Shown here: in pieces, positions 32,866 through 42,398 of the stretch | How the letters are laid out: each line of letters opens with the position of its first letter | Numbering within the stretch: position 1 is the stretch's first letter | Translations under genes and position numbers: made by a program | The notes under the pieces: model-generated | What the model saw: the letters and a program-made list of their open reading frames with translations, nothing else | Databases searched by the model: none | Told to the model about the DNA's origin: nothing | Source of the DNA: Aeromonas australiensis | Lineage (GTDB): Bacteria; Pseudomonadota; Gammaproteobacteria; Enterobacterales; Aeromonadaceae | Assembly (NCBI RefSeq): GCF_000819725.1 | Contig: NZ_CDDH01000069.1 | Coordinates: forward strand, 142,705-206,704 | DNA: 64,000 bases | Direction of reading: 5' to 3'

Positions 32866-33624
32866 ATGGATGATCTGCTAGCCCCTGTGCGCCAGTTTTT
32901 GCAATGCGAGACCCCGGATGAGTGGGTAGAGATGGCGCGGGATCCGGCCCGTTTACCGACCCTGCTCATCGATCACGCCAACTGCGAGACCAAGGCCGCA
33001 CTCACTGCCCACAGTCTGGTGCGCCGTTACTGCCTGCCCAAGGGCAAGCGCCATCTGCTGCCCAAGTTGGAGTTTTATCGCGAGCTGGATGCCATTCCGG
33101 AGAAGGCCGAGATCCTGGGCAAGCGCAGCATGGGGGAGTCTGATCGCAGCGTCTTTGCCGAGCTGGAGCGCAATCCGCTGCTGTTTCCCATGGTGCGGCT
33201 CATTCAGGAGGAGCTGCATCACTTCGAGCAGGTGCTGGAGATCATGCAGGCCCGCGGCATCGAGTACGGGCCGGTGACGGCCTCCCGCTATGCCCGCCAA
33301 TTGATGCAGCATGTGCGTACCCATGAACCGGCCACCATAGTCGACAAGATGATCATCGGCGCCTATATCGAAGCCCGCTCGTGCGAGCGCTTTGCCAAGC
33401 TTGCCCCCCATCTGGACGACGAGCTGAGCCGCTTCTACGTCTCTTTGCTGCGCTCCGAAGCGCGTCACTATCAGGATTACCTCAGCCTGGCAGAGCTGTA
33501 TGCCGGGGAAGATATCAGCGAGCGGGTGGCCTTCTTTGGCAAGCTGGAAGCCGAGCTTATCTGCTCGCCAGATCCACAGTTCCGGTTCCATAGCGGCCTG
33601 CCTGTCACATCTGACAGTTGTTGA
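32866..33624 (+). CDS. miaE: tRNA-(ms2io6A)-hydroxylase
   Basis: A diiron monooxygenase that hydroxylates the isopentenyl group of ms2i6A37 in tRNA. 252 aa. A ferritin-like helix bundle with the metal motifs around NCETKAALTAHSL, QEELHHFEQV and the later ARSCERF and SEARHYQDYL, supplying the Glu and His ligands. It has its own upstream gap and a terminator after it. Confidence 0.92.
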   Translation: MDDLLAPVRQFLQCETPDEWVEMARDPARLPTLLIDHANCETKAALTAHSLVRRYCLPKGKRHLLPKLEFYRELDAIPEKAEILGKRSMGESDRSVFAELERNPLLFPMVRLIQEELHHFEQVLEIMQARGIEYGPVTASRYARQLMQHVRTHEPATIVDKMIIGAYIEARSCERFAKLAPHLDDELSRFYVSLLRSEARHYQDYLSLAELYAGEDISERVAFFGKLEAELICSPDPQFRFHSGLPVTSDSC

Positions 33625-33693
33625 CGTATAGGGGGCAAACTACCATTGCCCTGTTCCTACTACGAGCGACAAGTAGTTACTTTTGAGCGCAAT

Positions 33694-33719
33694 TCCCGGC
33701 CATGAGCCGGGATTTTTTT
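33694..33719 (+). terminator. Terminator of miaE
   Basis: TCCCGGC CATGA GCCGGGA followed by seven Ts. The remainder of the gap up to adk (33924) shows no gene. Confidence 0.85.
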
Positions 33720-33857
33720 GCCGTAAACCCTTCCTTTCTTTGGCGCTCTATGCTGAATACCTGGCTATTTTTGCATCTCCCCTTTGCGATGAAATCCTGT
33801 TCGATCAGTCGGTTATTGTGGCGATAAAGTGCTCATTCAGGTGGCCCGCCCTTGTAG

Positions 33858-34568
<711 letters not shown>

Positions 34569-34614
34569 TCTTTGCTGCCGGCACTGTTTCCCGTGCCATC
34601 AGATAAATAAAGAG

Positions 34615-34638
34615 AAGGGCCCTGTCGGGCCCTTTTTG
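34615..34638 (+). terminator. Terminator of adk
   Basis: AAGGGCCC TGTC GGGCCCTT with a T-tract. Confidence 0.87.
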
Positions 34639-34666
34639 CATAATGACAGATAGACAGGAAGCCAAC

Positions 34667-35641
34667 GTGACCACGAAAACTGGAATATTGCTGGTCAATC
34701 TGGGTACCCCAGCCGCCCCGACCACCGCTGCCGTCAAAGCGTTCCTCAGCCAGTTCCTGCACGATCCCCGTGTGGTGGACCTGCCCCGTTACCTCTGGTG
34801 CCCGCTGCTCCACTTCATCATCTTGCCGACCCGCTCGCCCAAAGTGGCCAAACTCTATCAGCAGGTGTGGACCGAGCAGGGCTCGCCGCTGATGGTGATA
34901 AGCAAGCAGCAGCGTACTGCGCTGGAGCAGGAGCTCAAGCGGGAGGGGGTCGAGGTGCCGGTGGAGCTGGCGATGACCTACGGCTCCCCGTCAGTGAGTG
35001 ATGGCTGGCAGGCGCTCAAGGCCAAAGGGGTCAACCGGGTGATCCTGTTGCCGCTCTATCCGCAATATTCGGTCAGTACCACCGCCTCGGTCTTCGATGC
35101 CTGGGGCAAGGCGATGAAGAAGGAGCGCAATCTGCCGGTGGTGCGGCTTATTCGTGATTATCACGCCCATCCCGAATACATTCAGGCGTTGGCCATGAGC
35201 GTGCGCCGTCACTGGGAGCAGCACGGTCAGGGTGATCACCTGCTGATGTCGTTCCACGGAATTCCCGAGCGCTACGAGAATGAAGGGGACCCCTATGGTC
35301 ACCAGTGTCGCCACACAGCCACTCTGCTGGCCGAGGCGCTCGGGCTGGCGGCCGGACAGTGGACGGCCAGCTTCCAGTCCCGCTTTGGCAAGGAGGAGTG
35401 GCTCAAGCCCTACACAGACGTGACCATCGCCGGTATGCCTGCTGCGGGTATCAAGCGGCTTGATGTGATTTGCCCCGCCTTTGCCGCCGATTGCCTCGAA
35501 ACCCTTGAGGAAATTCAGGTTCAGAACCGGGAGATCTTCATGGAGGCCGGTGGCGAGCGGTTTGAATATATTCCGGCCCTCAACAGCGATCAGACCCATA
35601 TCAGGATGATGGTCTCGCTCATCTGCCGCGAATTGGCATGA
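34667..35641 (+). CDS. hemH: Ferrochelatase
   Basis: Inserts Fe2+ into protoporphyrin IX, the last step of heme synthesis, at the inner face of the membrane. 324 aa. The catalytic His lies in LLMSFHGIPERY and the second signature is CPAFAADCLETLEEI. I chose GTG 34667, five bases after AGGAAG, so the protein begins TTKTGILLVNLGTP like E. coli HemH; an ATG at 34643 lies just after the adk terminator. The adk-hemH order matches E. coli. Confidence 0.95.
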   Translation: MTTKTGILLVNLGTPAAPTTAAVKAFLSQFLHDPRVVDLPRYLWCPLLHFIILPTRSPKVAKLYQQVWTEQGSPLMVISKQQRTALEQELKREGVEVPVELAMTYGSPSVSDGWQALKAKGVNRVILLPLYPQYSVSTTASVFDAWGKAMKKERNLPVVRLIRDYHAHPEYIQALAMSVRRHWEQHGQGDHLLMSFHGIPERYENEGDPYGHQCRHTATLLAEALGLAAGQWTASFQSRFGKEEWLKPYTDVTIAGMPAAGIKRLDVICPAFAADCLETLEEIQVQNREIFMEAGGERFEYIPALNSDQTHIRMMVSLICRELA

Positions 35642-35675
35642 GTGACCGGCAGTCAGTCAAATAAGGAGTCGAGTC

Positions 35676-36068
35676 ATGGTACATATCACGCTGATCTACG
35701 CAGGCCTGCTGGGGCTGCTGTTTTTGGGACTCTCCTTCTGGGTGGTCAGACGTCGCGCCCAGTTCGGAGTGATGATAGGAGAGGGGGAGGCCCCCGAGCT
35801 GCTGGCGGCGATCCGGGCCCACGGCAACTTTGCCGAGTATGTGCCGCTGACCCTGCTGCTGATGGCGCTGTGCGAGCTCTCCGGTGCCGGTGCGATCTGG
35901 CTGCATGCTGGTGGCGCCATGCTGCTGGTCGGCCGCATCTTCCATGCCATCGGCATCCAGATCCCCAAAGCCCCCAATGTGCCCCGATTGCTGGGCACCT
36001 TGCTGTTCTGGCTCGCGCTCGGACTCCTCTCGGTGCTGGCCCTGTTGCAGGGTATGGCGCTCGCCTGA
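35676..36068 (+). CDS. MAPEG family membrane protein
   Basis: A 130-aa protein with four hydrophobic helices (about residues 4-24, 55-78, 80-95, 105-128). The pattern ELLAAIRAHGNFAEYVPL followed by GRIFHAIGIQ is typical of MAPEG proteins related to YecN and microsomal glutathione transferase. AAGGAGT precedes its ATG. It starts 34 bases after hemH and may be co-transcribed. The substrate is unknown. Confidence 0.85.
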   Translation: MVHITLIYAGLLGLLFLGLSFWVVRRRAQFGVMIGEGEAPELLAAIRAHGNFAEYVPLTLLLMALCELSGAGAIWLHAGGAMLLVGRIFHAIGIQIPKAPNVPRLLGTLLFWLALGLLSVLALLQGMALA

Positions 36069-36216
36069 AACCGGCGTTTTTTATACTAAAGGCCCATCCA
36101 TGATGCAGGGAAATGCGATGGTCAGCCTGCTCTACAGCCCAACTGATTTACCCTTGCCGGGCTGTTAAGCCTCAACTTTCCGACAGAACTGTCAAGATTC
36201 GCTTCCGATAGATATC

Positions 36217-36249
36217 GCAATGCAGCTCAGCATAAGTGAACTGCATTGC
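36217..36249. repeat. Inverted repeat between convergent genes
   Basis: GCAATGCAG, 15 bases, CTGCATTGC: perfect 9-bp arms between the MAPEG gene and the convergent Nudix gene. No T-run. The rest of the 225-base gap shows nothing else. Confidence 0.5.
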
Positions 36250-36293
36250 CCATTCAGAGGGCGTTGACAGATCACAGCGCGCACCAGATGCAG

Positions 36294-36746
36294 TCAGCGG
36301 ATATCGACCCGCATCAGGGGAGAGGGGGCGTTGTCGACAAAGTGGTGCCAGATGTGATCGTAGAGCGCCTTTTGGCCCGGGAAACTCACCAGCGCCTTGG
36401 CCTCGGCCAGGGAACACCAGCGATAGTCGGTGTGCTCATCGTTGAGGGTCACCGCCTGATTGGGCGGGCAATAAACCACAAAGACCGGCACCACCTCCAC
36501 CGTATTCAAGCTCGCCTCGTAGAACTGCTCCAGATACTGGCCATTGTAGAGCTCGGTGACCGGGAGCCCCGTCTCTTCGCCGAACTCGCGAATAATGGTC
36601 TGCCAGCCGGTTTCACCCGCCTCCACCGTGCCCGCCACATGGCACCAGAAGCCCCCCTTGACCCGTTTCATCACCAGCAATTTGGTTTCGCCATCGACAG
36701 TGGTAAGGGCAACGCCGGAGACGGCCTTGCAGCGAATGGGGATCAT
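36294..36746 (-). CDS. Nudix hydrolase
   Basis: A 150-aa cytosolic pyrophosphohydrolase. The complete Nudix box lies at residues 39-61 (G-V-E-A-G-E-7-R-E-x-G-E-E-T-G-L), so it should be active and Mg-dependent. ATG 36746 has GGAGAGAAG just upstream; a longer in-frame start has no such site. It resembles NudB-like dNTP/dihydroneopterin triphosphate hydrolases in size, but the substrate cannot be assigned. The DUF2268 gene lies 54 bases upstream on the same strand. Confidence 0.82.
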   Translation of the reverse strand: MIPIRCKAVSGVALTTVDGETKLLVMKRVKGGFWCHVAGTVEAGETGWQTIIREFGEETGLPVTELYNGQYLEQFYEASLNTVEVVPVFVVYCPPNQAVTLNDEHTDYRWCSLAEAKALVSFPGQKALYDHIWHHFVDNAPSPLMRVDIR

Positions 36747-36800
36747 GATCTTCTCTCCGGATTTGGGCTCTGTAATCGCCACGAACAGTGTGATGGTGTG

Positions 36801-37430
36801 TTAATTGAAATACGCCTCGGCGGGTAGGCCTATGACCTCTATTTCATTCAGGCCGCTATTGGCCAGATAGTTGGCCACCAGATTGAACCCCACCCAGTAA
36901 CCGGCATATTTGGGAAATGGCCGGTTATCACGGCAGTAGAAAAAGTCTAAAAAGTTGAACTGCTTGCTGGACAGATGGGGCGTCATCTCTGCCAGCAGCG
37001 ATTGCCAGTCATGGTGCTGAGACGCCTTGAACAGCGAGGGGAGTGTGCCGCCATTGAACCTCTGCTCAAAGTAGCAGGCCAGCCCTTCAAAAATCAGGTT
37101 TTCGGCCAGTGTTTCTGCTTCCACCTTGTTCTTCTTTTGCACGATATGGTGGACTTCGTGGGCCATCACGGCAGGCAATTCGGTGATGATCACCTCTTTG
37201 ATGTCGGGCCGTTCCAGATCAAGCTGGAGTTCTATTCGATACATGTTGATGGCCCAGCCACCGATACCCGAATCGGGAGCATCCCCCTCGGCAAAAGGGC
37301 TGAAGGTGACATCCAGTTGGGAGAGATCGAACAAGGCATTCAATTTGTGCGCCGTCTCGGCAAAAACGTGCCTAATGGTGTCATCGAGTCCATCGAATTT
37401 GCCCGAGTCGTTTAACAGAGTGAGTTGCAT
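36801..37430 (-). CDS. DUF2268 putative zinc protease
   Basis: A 209-aa protein with no signal peptide. HEVHH at residues 91-95 is a zinc HExxH site, with a downstream Glu in LIFEGLACYFEQ as the likely third ligand, as in DUF2268 predicted Zn-dependent proteases. ATG 37430 has AAGGA seven bases upstream; a GTG at 37469 has no ribosome site. Substrate and role unknown. Confidence 0.78.
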   Translation of the reverse strand: MQLTLLNDSGKFDGLDDTIRHVFAETAHKLNALFDLSQLDVTFSPFAEGDAPDSGIGGWAINMYRIELQLDLERPDIKEVIITELPAVMAHEVHHIVQKKNKVEAETLAENLIFEGLACYFEQRFNGGTLPSLFKASQHHDWQSLLAEMTPHLSSKQFNFLDFFYCRDNRPFPKYAGYWVGFNLVANYLANSGLNEIEVIGLPAEAYFN

Positions 37431-37521
37431 CCAGACATCCTTGTCTATTGAAAGAGGGAGTTGAGCCACTTACGTGGTCGCGGCGCCATATCACCACGAT
37501 TACCCTCCTTCAATCAAGGGG

Positions 37522-38727
37522 TTACCCGCCCATTATGCTTGCCGTCTGGATCGCCTCGATCAGCGCGGCCCGGTTGATGCGGGGCCGCTCGCCATCGAGC
37601 AGTTGTTGCCACAGGGCGATGGCCTGACTGTAGCGACCATGGAGGAAGTGATCGGAGGCGAGCAGCATCAGGGCGCTCACTTCCTCCGCATCCTGCTTGA
37701 GGGCACTCTCCAGCAGGCGGGTTGCCTCGGGAGTCAGCTGCTGGCCCGCCTGATAGTAGAGCACGGTGGCCTGGGCGGCTTGAGTCGCCGCGCTGGCGCC
37801 CCCCTCCAGCAGAGCAAGACGCTGATAGGCGAGCAGGGCGTTGTCATACTCGTTCCGATAGAGATAGAGCTGGCCGAGCGCCGCCCAGCTGTCGAGATCG
37901 GCGGGGCTGCGCAGAAGCTTCTGATGCAGACTCCCCAGCTCCTTGTCTTGCAGATCCCGCGGGCTCAACCCCGCCAGCGGGTCGGGATGCGACTGATAAG
38001 CCTGCCACGCCTGATAGCGGCCGCTGCTAAGATACACAGCGGCCACGGCTACGCATGCCAGGATGCCAAGCAGTAACAGGGCCCGCCCGTGCCGGTTATT
38101 GCGGCTGTGATCGTCATGCAGGTTGGCCAGTTGCGCACGCAGGGCCAGCTCAGCAGCCGGGATGGCATTGGCCAGGCGGGCGGCGCTTAGCTCCCCGTAT
38201 AGAGGTTGGTTTGGGGAGAGGTCTGCTTGCTCCCCGTGCATGATCAGCAAATTCAGTTCGCTGCGCGGATCGGCGGCGGGTTGAGGGGGGGCCTCAACGA
38301 TGGCCTTAACGGCAGGGATGGGTTGCACCTTTGTGCGCGTCAGGCGGCGAAACAGGATCAACAGCGCCAGCCCCAACAGCAGCAGGGGGCCGCCCCACAG
38401 CAGCGCCGTGCTGCTCTTGAAGGGGGGATCGTAGCGGACGAAATCGCCGAAGCGCTCCGTCATGCGGGCGATCACCTGCTCATCAGACTGCCCCTCGTCC
38501 ACCCAGCGGTAGACCTCTAGCCGCAGATCCCGCGCGATGGGAGAGTTGGACTCCACCAGGTTCTGGTTCTGGCACTGGGGGCAGCGCAGGGCGCGGGCCA
38601 CTTCCTGAGCGCGGGTCTGCAGCTCGGGGTGGCGAAATTGATAGGTATCGACCCCGCTGGAATATGCAGTTGCACTCAGCAGCATGCCGAGGGCCAGCAG
38701 GGCGCAGGCAAGAGAACGGCGCATCAT
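37522..38727 (-). CDS. nrfF: Fused CcmH/NrfF-CcmI/NrfG heme lyase subunit
   Basis: A 401-aa periplasm-facing protein joining two parts that are separate in E. coli nrf. Residues 1-130 are CcmH/NrfF-like: signal peptide, the heme-ligation thiol pair LRCPQCQNQ (Cys 49 and 52), then a membrane helix. The rest is CcmI/NrfG-like: a second membrane helix near 210 and TPR repeats that hold apocytochrome. It is the last gene of the nrf operon, overlapping the thioredoxin gene by 4 bp. Role: attaching heme to NrfA, probably including its unusual CWSCK site (family knowledge). Confidence 0.88.
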   Translation of the reverse strand: MMRRSLACALLALGMLLSATAYSSGVDTYQFRHPELQTRAQEVARALRCPQCQNQNLVESNSPIARDLRLEVYRWVDEGQSDEQVIARMTERFGDFVRYDPPFKSSTALLWGGPLLLLGLALLILFRRLTRTKVQPIPAVKAIVEAPPQPAADPRSELNLLIMHGEQADLSPNQPLYGELSAARLANAIPAAELALRAQLANLHDDHSRNNRHGRALLLLGILACVAVAAVYLSSGRYQAWQAYQSHPDPLAGLSPRDLQDKELGSLHQKLLRSPADLDSWAALGQLYLYRNEYDNALLAYQRLALLEGGASAATQAAQATVLYYQAGQQLTPEATRLLESALKQDAEEVSALMLLASDHFLHGRYSQAIALWQQLLDGERPRINRAALIEAIQTASIMGG

Positions 38728-39314
38728 GGCTGTGTCTCCCGAGCTGATGTTGCAATAGCTGGTGCAGTAGTGGCGGCCTTTATCTGCCCATCCGCTCGCG
38801 CCTTGTCGAGCAGGGGGGCAAACTGGCGTTGCCAGATCTTCTGGGTGAGCAGGCCGGTATGGCGGGTCAGCAGGGTGCCATCGCCGGCAAAGAGATAGGT
38901 CTCCGGCGTGCCGTATACGCCGAGCTCTAGCGCCAGTTTGCCGTCGGGGTCCGCCAGTACAGCGCGATAGGGGTTGCCCGCCTGGATAAGCCAGGCGCGG
39001 GCGGCGTCCCCCTCGTCCCGGTAGTTGAGGCCGTAGAGGGGCACGGTGCTGGCTAGCTCACCCAGCAGCGGATGTTCAGCGCGGCAGTTGGCGCACCAGC
39101 TGGCCCAGACGTTGAGCACAAAGGGCTCCCCCTTGAGGCTGGCGGTCTGGATCTGACTCCCGTCCAGCAGATTGTCGCTCTGCCACGCAGGCAGGGTACG
39201 GCCGAGCGTCGCCTCATCCTGGCTGTAAGGATTGTTGCCAAGGCCGAGCCAGAGCAGGCTGCCGAGGCCCAGGGTCACGAGCAGGGGAAGAAAGAGGCGC
39301 AGGCGGGATCTCAT
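38724..39314 (-). CDS. DsbE/CcmG-like thioredoxin of the nrf operon
   Basis: A 196-aa membrane-anchored periplasmic thioredoxin. One N-terminal helix (residues 6-25), then a thioredoxin fold with WCANC (Cys 74 and 77) and a cis-Pro segment YGTPETYLF. It would keep the CxxCH/CxxCK thiols of the Nrf cytochromes reduced before heme attachment. Start and stop overlap both neighbours by 4 bp, so it is part of the operon. E. coli nrf has no such gene; Pasteurellaceae do (NrfX). Confidence 0.88.
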   Translation of the reverse strand: MRSRLRLFLPLLVTLGLGSLLWLGLGNNPYSQDEATLGRTLPAWQSDNLLDGSQIQTASLKGEPFVLNVWASWCANCRAEHPLLGELASTVPLYGLNYRDEGDAARAWLIQAGNPYRAVLADPDGKLALELGVYGTPETYLFAGDGTLLTRHTGLLTQKIWQRQFAPLLDKARADGQIKAATTAPAIATSARETQP

Positions 39315-41278
39315 AACGCCTCCTGTTCGAGCCGGGGATGGGAGGTGCCAACCGCAACGGGGCGGGAGGCAAGCAAAGGGCGACGGGCGATCAGGCGCAG
39401 GGTGCCGCCTGCCATCATCAACAGGCCGCCGAGCCAGATCCAGCGCACCAGCGGCTTGTAGTGCAGCCGCATGGCATAGGCATCTGGCCCCATCTTCTCA
39501 CCCAGCACCACGTAGAGATCGCCGAGCACACCCCACGCGATGCCCGGCTCGTTCATATTCATGGTGCGCACGCTGTAGTGGCGCCGCTCCGGCGTCAGCC
39601 GCGCCACCTCTTTACCATTTTTGTGCACGCTAAGCGTGATCCGCTCGGCGGTATAGTTGGGGCCGATCACCGGCTCGCGCCCCTCATAGCGAACCTCGAA
39701 CGCGCCGAGGTGATAGGGGTTGTCGGCGGCGAGCACGGCGCCACCCTCCTGACTGTGATGACTTACCTGCGCGATGCCAAGGGCACACACCGCCACCCCG
39801 AGGTGGGCCAGCAAGCTGCCGAGCCGATTGAGGGTGAATTTGCGAAGCGACGTCAGTTGCAAGAGCGGGAGCAACAGGCTGGCCATCAGCCAGAGGCTCA
39901 CCATATTGGCGAGGATGCCGCTCCAGCTAGCGGAAAACGATCCCTGTTCCAGATAGGCAAGGCTAATGAGCCCGCCGCCAAGCAGGCCAAACAGCGGCGG
40001 CAACAGGGTGTTGAGTCGGGCACTTGTGGCAAGCTGCTGCCAGCGCAGGCGCGGCAGCAGGGTCATCAGCGCCATCAGCAGCAGGGCCAGCGGCACGAAG
40101 ATGGTGTTGAAATAGGGGGCGCCCACCGAGAGGGAGCCCAGATGGAGCGACTGGAACACCATGGGGTAGAAGGTGCCGAGCAGCACACTGGCGCAGGCCA
40201 CGCAGAGCAGCAGGATGGCGGCGCCGAGCAGCCCCTCTTTTGACAGTAAGCCAAAGCGGGCATAGGGGGCGCGAATATCCGCCCGCAGGGCAAACAGGGT
40301 CAGGGCGCAGGTCAATAGCAAGCCGAGCAGCAACAAGAGGGTGAGGCCGCGGTCGGGATCCACCGCAAAGGCGTGTACCGAGGTGAGCACCCCGGAGCGC
40401 ACCACGAAGGTGCCGAGCAGGCTCAGCGAAAAGGTAAAGATAGAGAGCAACAGCACGGCGTGACCATAGGCGCCGCGCTTCTCGCAGACAATCAGGGCGT
40501 GCAGCAGGGCGGTGCCCAGCAGCCAGGGCAAGAGTGAGGCGTTTTCTACCGGATCCCAGAACCACCAGCCACCCCAGCCGAGCTCGTAGTAGGCCCACCA
40601 GGAACCCAGCACGATACCGGCGGTGAGAAACACCCAGGAGCCGAGCGCCCAGGGGCGGCTCCAGTGAGCCACGGCGCCATCGAGCTGACCCGAGTGCAGC
40701 GCCGCCATGGCGAAGGCAAAGTTGACCGCAAAGCCGACATAGCCGAGATAGAGCAGGGGTGGGTGGAGGATAAGGCCGATGTCCTGCAGCATGGGGTTGA
40801 GATCGCGCCCCTCCAGCGGCCCCGGGAACTGGCGGTCAAACGGGCTGGAGAAAATTAGGGTATAGAGGGCGAACAGCCCGACGATCAGCCCCATGATGGC
40901 CAGCACCCGGGCGGTGATCAGCGGATCGACCCGTGTTGAACAGAGCGCGACCAGTGCCCCCCACAGGGCCAGTGCAAAGACGAAGAACAGCATGGAGCCC
41001 TCGTGGCCCCCCCATACCGCAGCCAGCTTGAAGCCCAGTGGCAGGGCGCTGTTGGCGTGCTGGGCCACATAGACCAGGGTGAAGTCATCGAGACCAAAAC
41101 AGCCTGCGAGCAGCAGCAGGGCTGCACCGAGCAGGGCGGCATTTAACAGTGCCAGTGGCTTTGCACAGCGCAGCAGAGTCGGGGAGGCGAGCCGCAATCC
41201 CAGCCAGGGCAGTGTGCCCTGCAGCAAGGAGAGTGCCGCCGCCAGCAACAGTGAGAGATAGCCGAGCTCCGCCAGCAC
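39311..41278 (-). CDS. nrfE: CcmF/NrfE-type cytochrome c heme lyase
   Basis: A large polytopic membrane protein of about 655 aa. The tryptophan-rich heme-handling motif GWGGWWFWDPVENASLLPW is intact, with flanking His residues in other loops. GTG 41278 is preceded by GGAGG at four bases and gives VLAELGYLSLLLA, aligning with CcmF starts; a TTG at 41293 lies within that site. Position after nrfD identifies it as NrfE rather than a general CcmF. Confidence 0.92.
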   Translation of the reverse strand: MLAELGYLSLLLAAALSLLQGTLPWLGLRLASPTLLRCAKPLALLNAALLGAALLLLAGCFGLDDFTLVYVAQHANSALPLGFKLAAVWGGHEGSMLFFVFALALWGALVALCSTRVDPLITARVLAIMGLIVGLFALYTLIFSSPFDRQFPGPLEGRDLNPMLQDIGLILHPPLLYLGYVGFAVNFAFAMAALHSGQLDGAVAHWSRPWALGSWVFLTAGIVLGSWWAYYELGWGGWWFWDPVENASLLPWLLGTALLHALIVCEKRGAYGHAVLLLSIFTFSLSLLGTFVVRSGVLTSVHAFAVDPDRGLTLLLLLGLLLTCALTLFALRADIRAPYARFGLLSKEGLLGAAILLLCVACASVLLGTFYPMVFQSLHLGSLSVGAPYFNTIFVPLALLLMALMTLLPRLRWQQLATSARLNTLLPPLFGLLGGGLISLAYLEQGSFSASWSGILANMVSLWLMASLLLPLLQLTSLRKFTLNRLGSLLAHLGVAVCALGIAQVSHHSQEGGAVLAADNPYHLGAFEVRYEGREPVIGPNYTAERITLSVHKNGKEVARLTPERRHYSVRTMNMNEPGIAWGVLGDLYVVLGEKMGPDAYAMRLHYKPLVRWIWLGGLLMMAGGTLRLIARRPLLASRPVAVGTSHPRLEQEAL

Positions 41279-41381
41279 ATAACCTCCAGTCAATCATTCG
41301 TCTATGTTATGCCGCAGCGTCTGCACCGTACCGGCGCTGGGGGATAACATCTACATTCCTGGCAACAACTCATCGCAACAA

Positions 41382-41418
41382 ATAAGCGCCAGTCACCCGA
41401 AGGGCGGCTGGCGCTTAT
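41382..41418 (-). other. Long hairpin between nrfD and nrfE
   Basis: ATAAGCGCCAG and CTGGCGCTTAT form an 11-bp stem around an inner CCC/GGG pair. On the minus strand it is followed by TTGTTG rather than a real T-run. It could be an attenuator or an RNA-stability element that lowers expression of nrfE and later genes; the other nrf junctions overlap or are close. Confidence 0.6.
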
Positions 41419-41441
41419 CCCCAGCTCTCAATAACCGGTTT

Positions 41442-42398
41442 TTACACTACCGTCATCTGGCCGGCATAGAGCACGAAGTAGCGCAGCAGCAGGATCCCCA
41501 CCAGGGTCAGGCTGCAGACCAGCACCAGATGGCCGTTTCTCTCCCGCAGGGGCGCCGGGGTCAGCAGAGCCAGCAGCTGGGGCAGCAGCATGCCGATCCC
41601 CACCACCCCGACCCAGAACACCTGAGCCCAGAAACCGCTGCCGATGGCCGCCCACATCGCTACCTCTTTCTGGCCACCACCGAAATAGAGGCCAGTAAAG
41701 AAGCAGACCAGCAGCAGCACCTCCACCGCCAGCACCGGCCGCTCGAAGCGATGCACGAAGCTCACCCCCTGGCTGTGATGGTTCTCCTTAAACAGGGTGA
41801 CTGCCAGCAAGATGGTGGAGGCGATGCCGGAGCTGATGCCCGAGACCAGAAACAGCACCGGCAGCACCGGGTTGTTCAAGAGCGGATAGGTCTTGAGGGC
41901 TGACAGCAGAAAGCCAGTGTAGGCCCCCAGCAGCACGGCGAGCAGCAGCAACAGCGGTGCCAGCAGCCGTTCGATGCGGGCGAGCCAGCCAATCAGCCCA
42001 TCCACAAAAGCGAACTTCTCTTTCAGCAACCGGCTGCGCATTGCCTCGATCTCGGTGCGAAACACTACCGCCAGCCAGGCGAACAACACCGCCATATAGA
42101 GCTGAAACAGCATGACCCCCATCGACATCACGGAGTCGAACTGGTAGTGGAACATCAGCTTCCAGAAGGTCCAGGGGCGGGTCAGATGGAAGATGAGGAT
42201 CAGTAACCCCAGCACCACGCTCGCCGGCGCCAGAATGGCGGTCGCCTTGATGATGCCGCTTTCGCTGCCGGCCCCCTTGCGGCGCAGCAGCACCGAGAGG
42301 GTGGTGGCCCCGGCGGAGATGCCGAGCAGAAACAGATAGATAGCGATGGGCCAGTCCCAGACAAGTGAAGGGAAGTGAAACGCCTCTTGCATGGTCAT
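41442..42398 (-). CDS. nrfD: NrfD quinol dehydrogenase membrane subunit
   Basis: A 318-aa polytopic membrane protein (about eight helices) of the NrfD/PsrC family. It oxidises menaquinol and passes electrons to NrfC. The family N-terminal block FPSLVWDWPIAIYLFLLGIS is clear. The start overlaps the nrfC stop by 4 bp. Confidence 0.93.
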   Translation of the reverse strand: MTMQEAFHFPSLVWDWPIAIYLFLLGISAGATTLSVLLRRKGAGSESGIIKATAILAPASVVLGLLILIFHLTRPWTFWKLMFHYQFDSVMSMGVMLFQLYMAVLFAWLAVVFRTEIEAMRSRLLKEKFAFVDGLIGWLARIERLLAPLLLLLAVLLGAYTGFLLSALKTYPLLNNPVLPVLFLVSGISSGIASTILLAVTLFKENHHSQGVSFVHRFERPVLAVEVLLLVCFFTGLYFGGGQKEVAMWAAIGSGFWAQVFWVGVVGIGMLLPQLLALLTPAPLRERNGHLVLVCSLTLVGILLLRYFVLYAGQMTVV

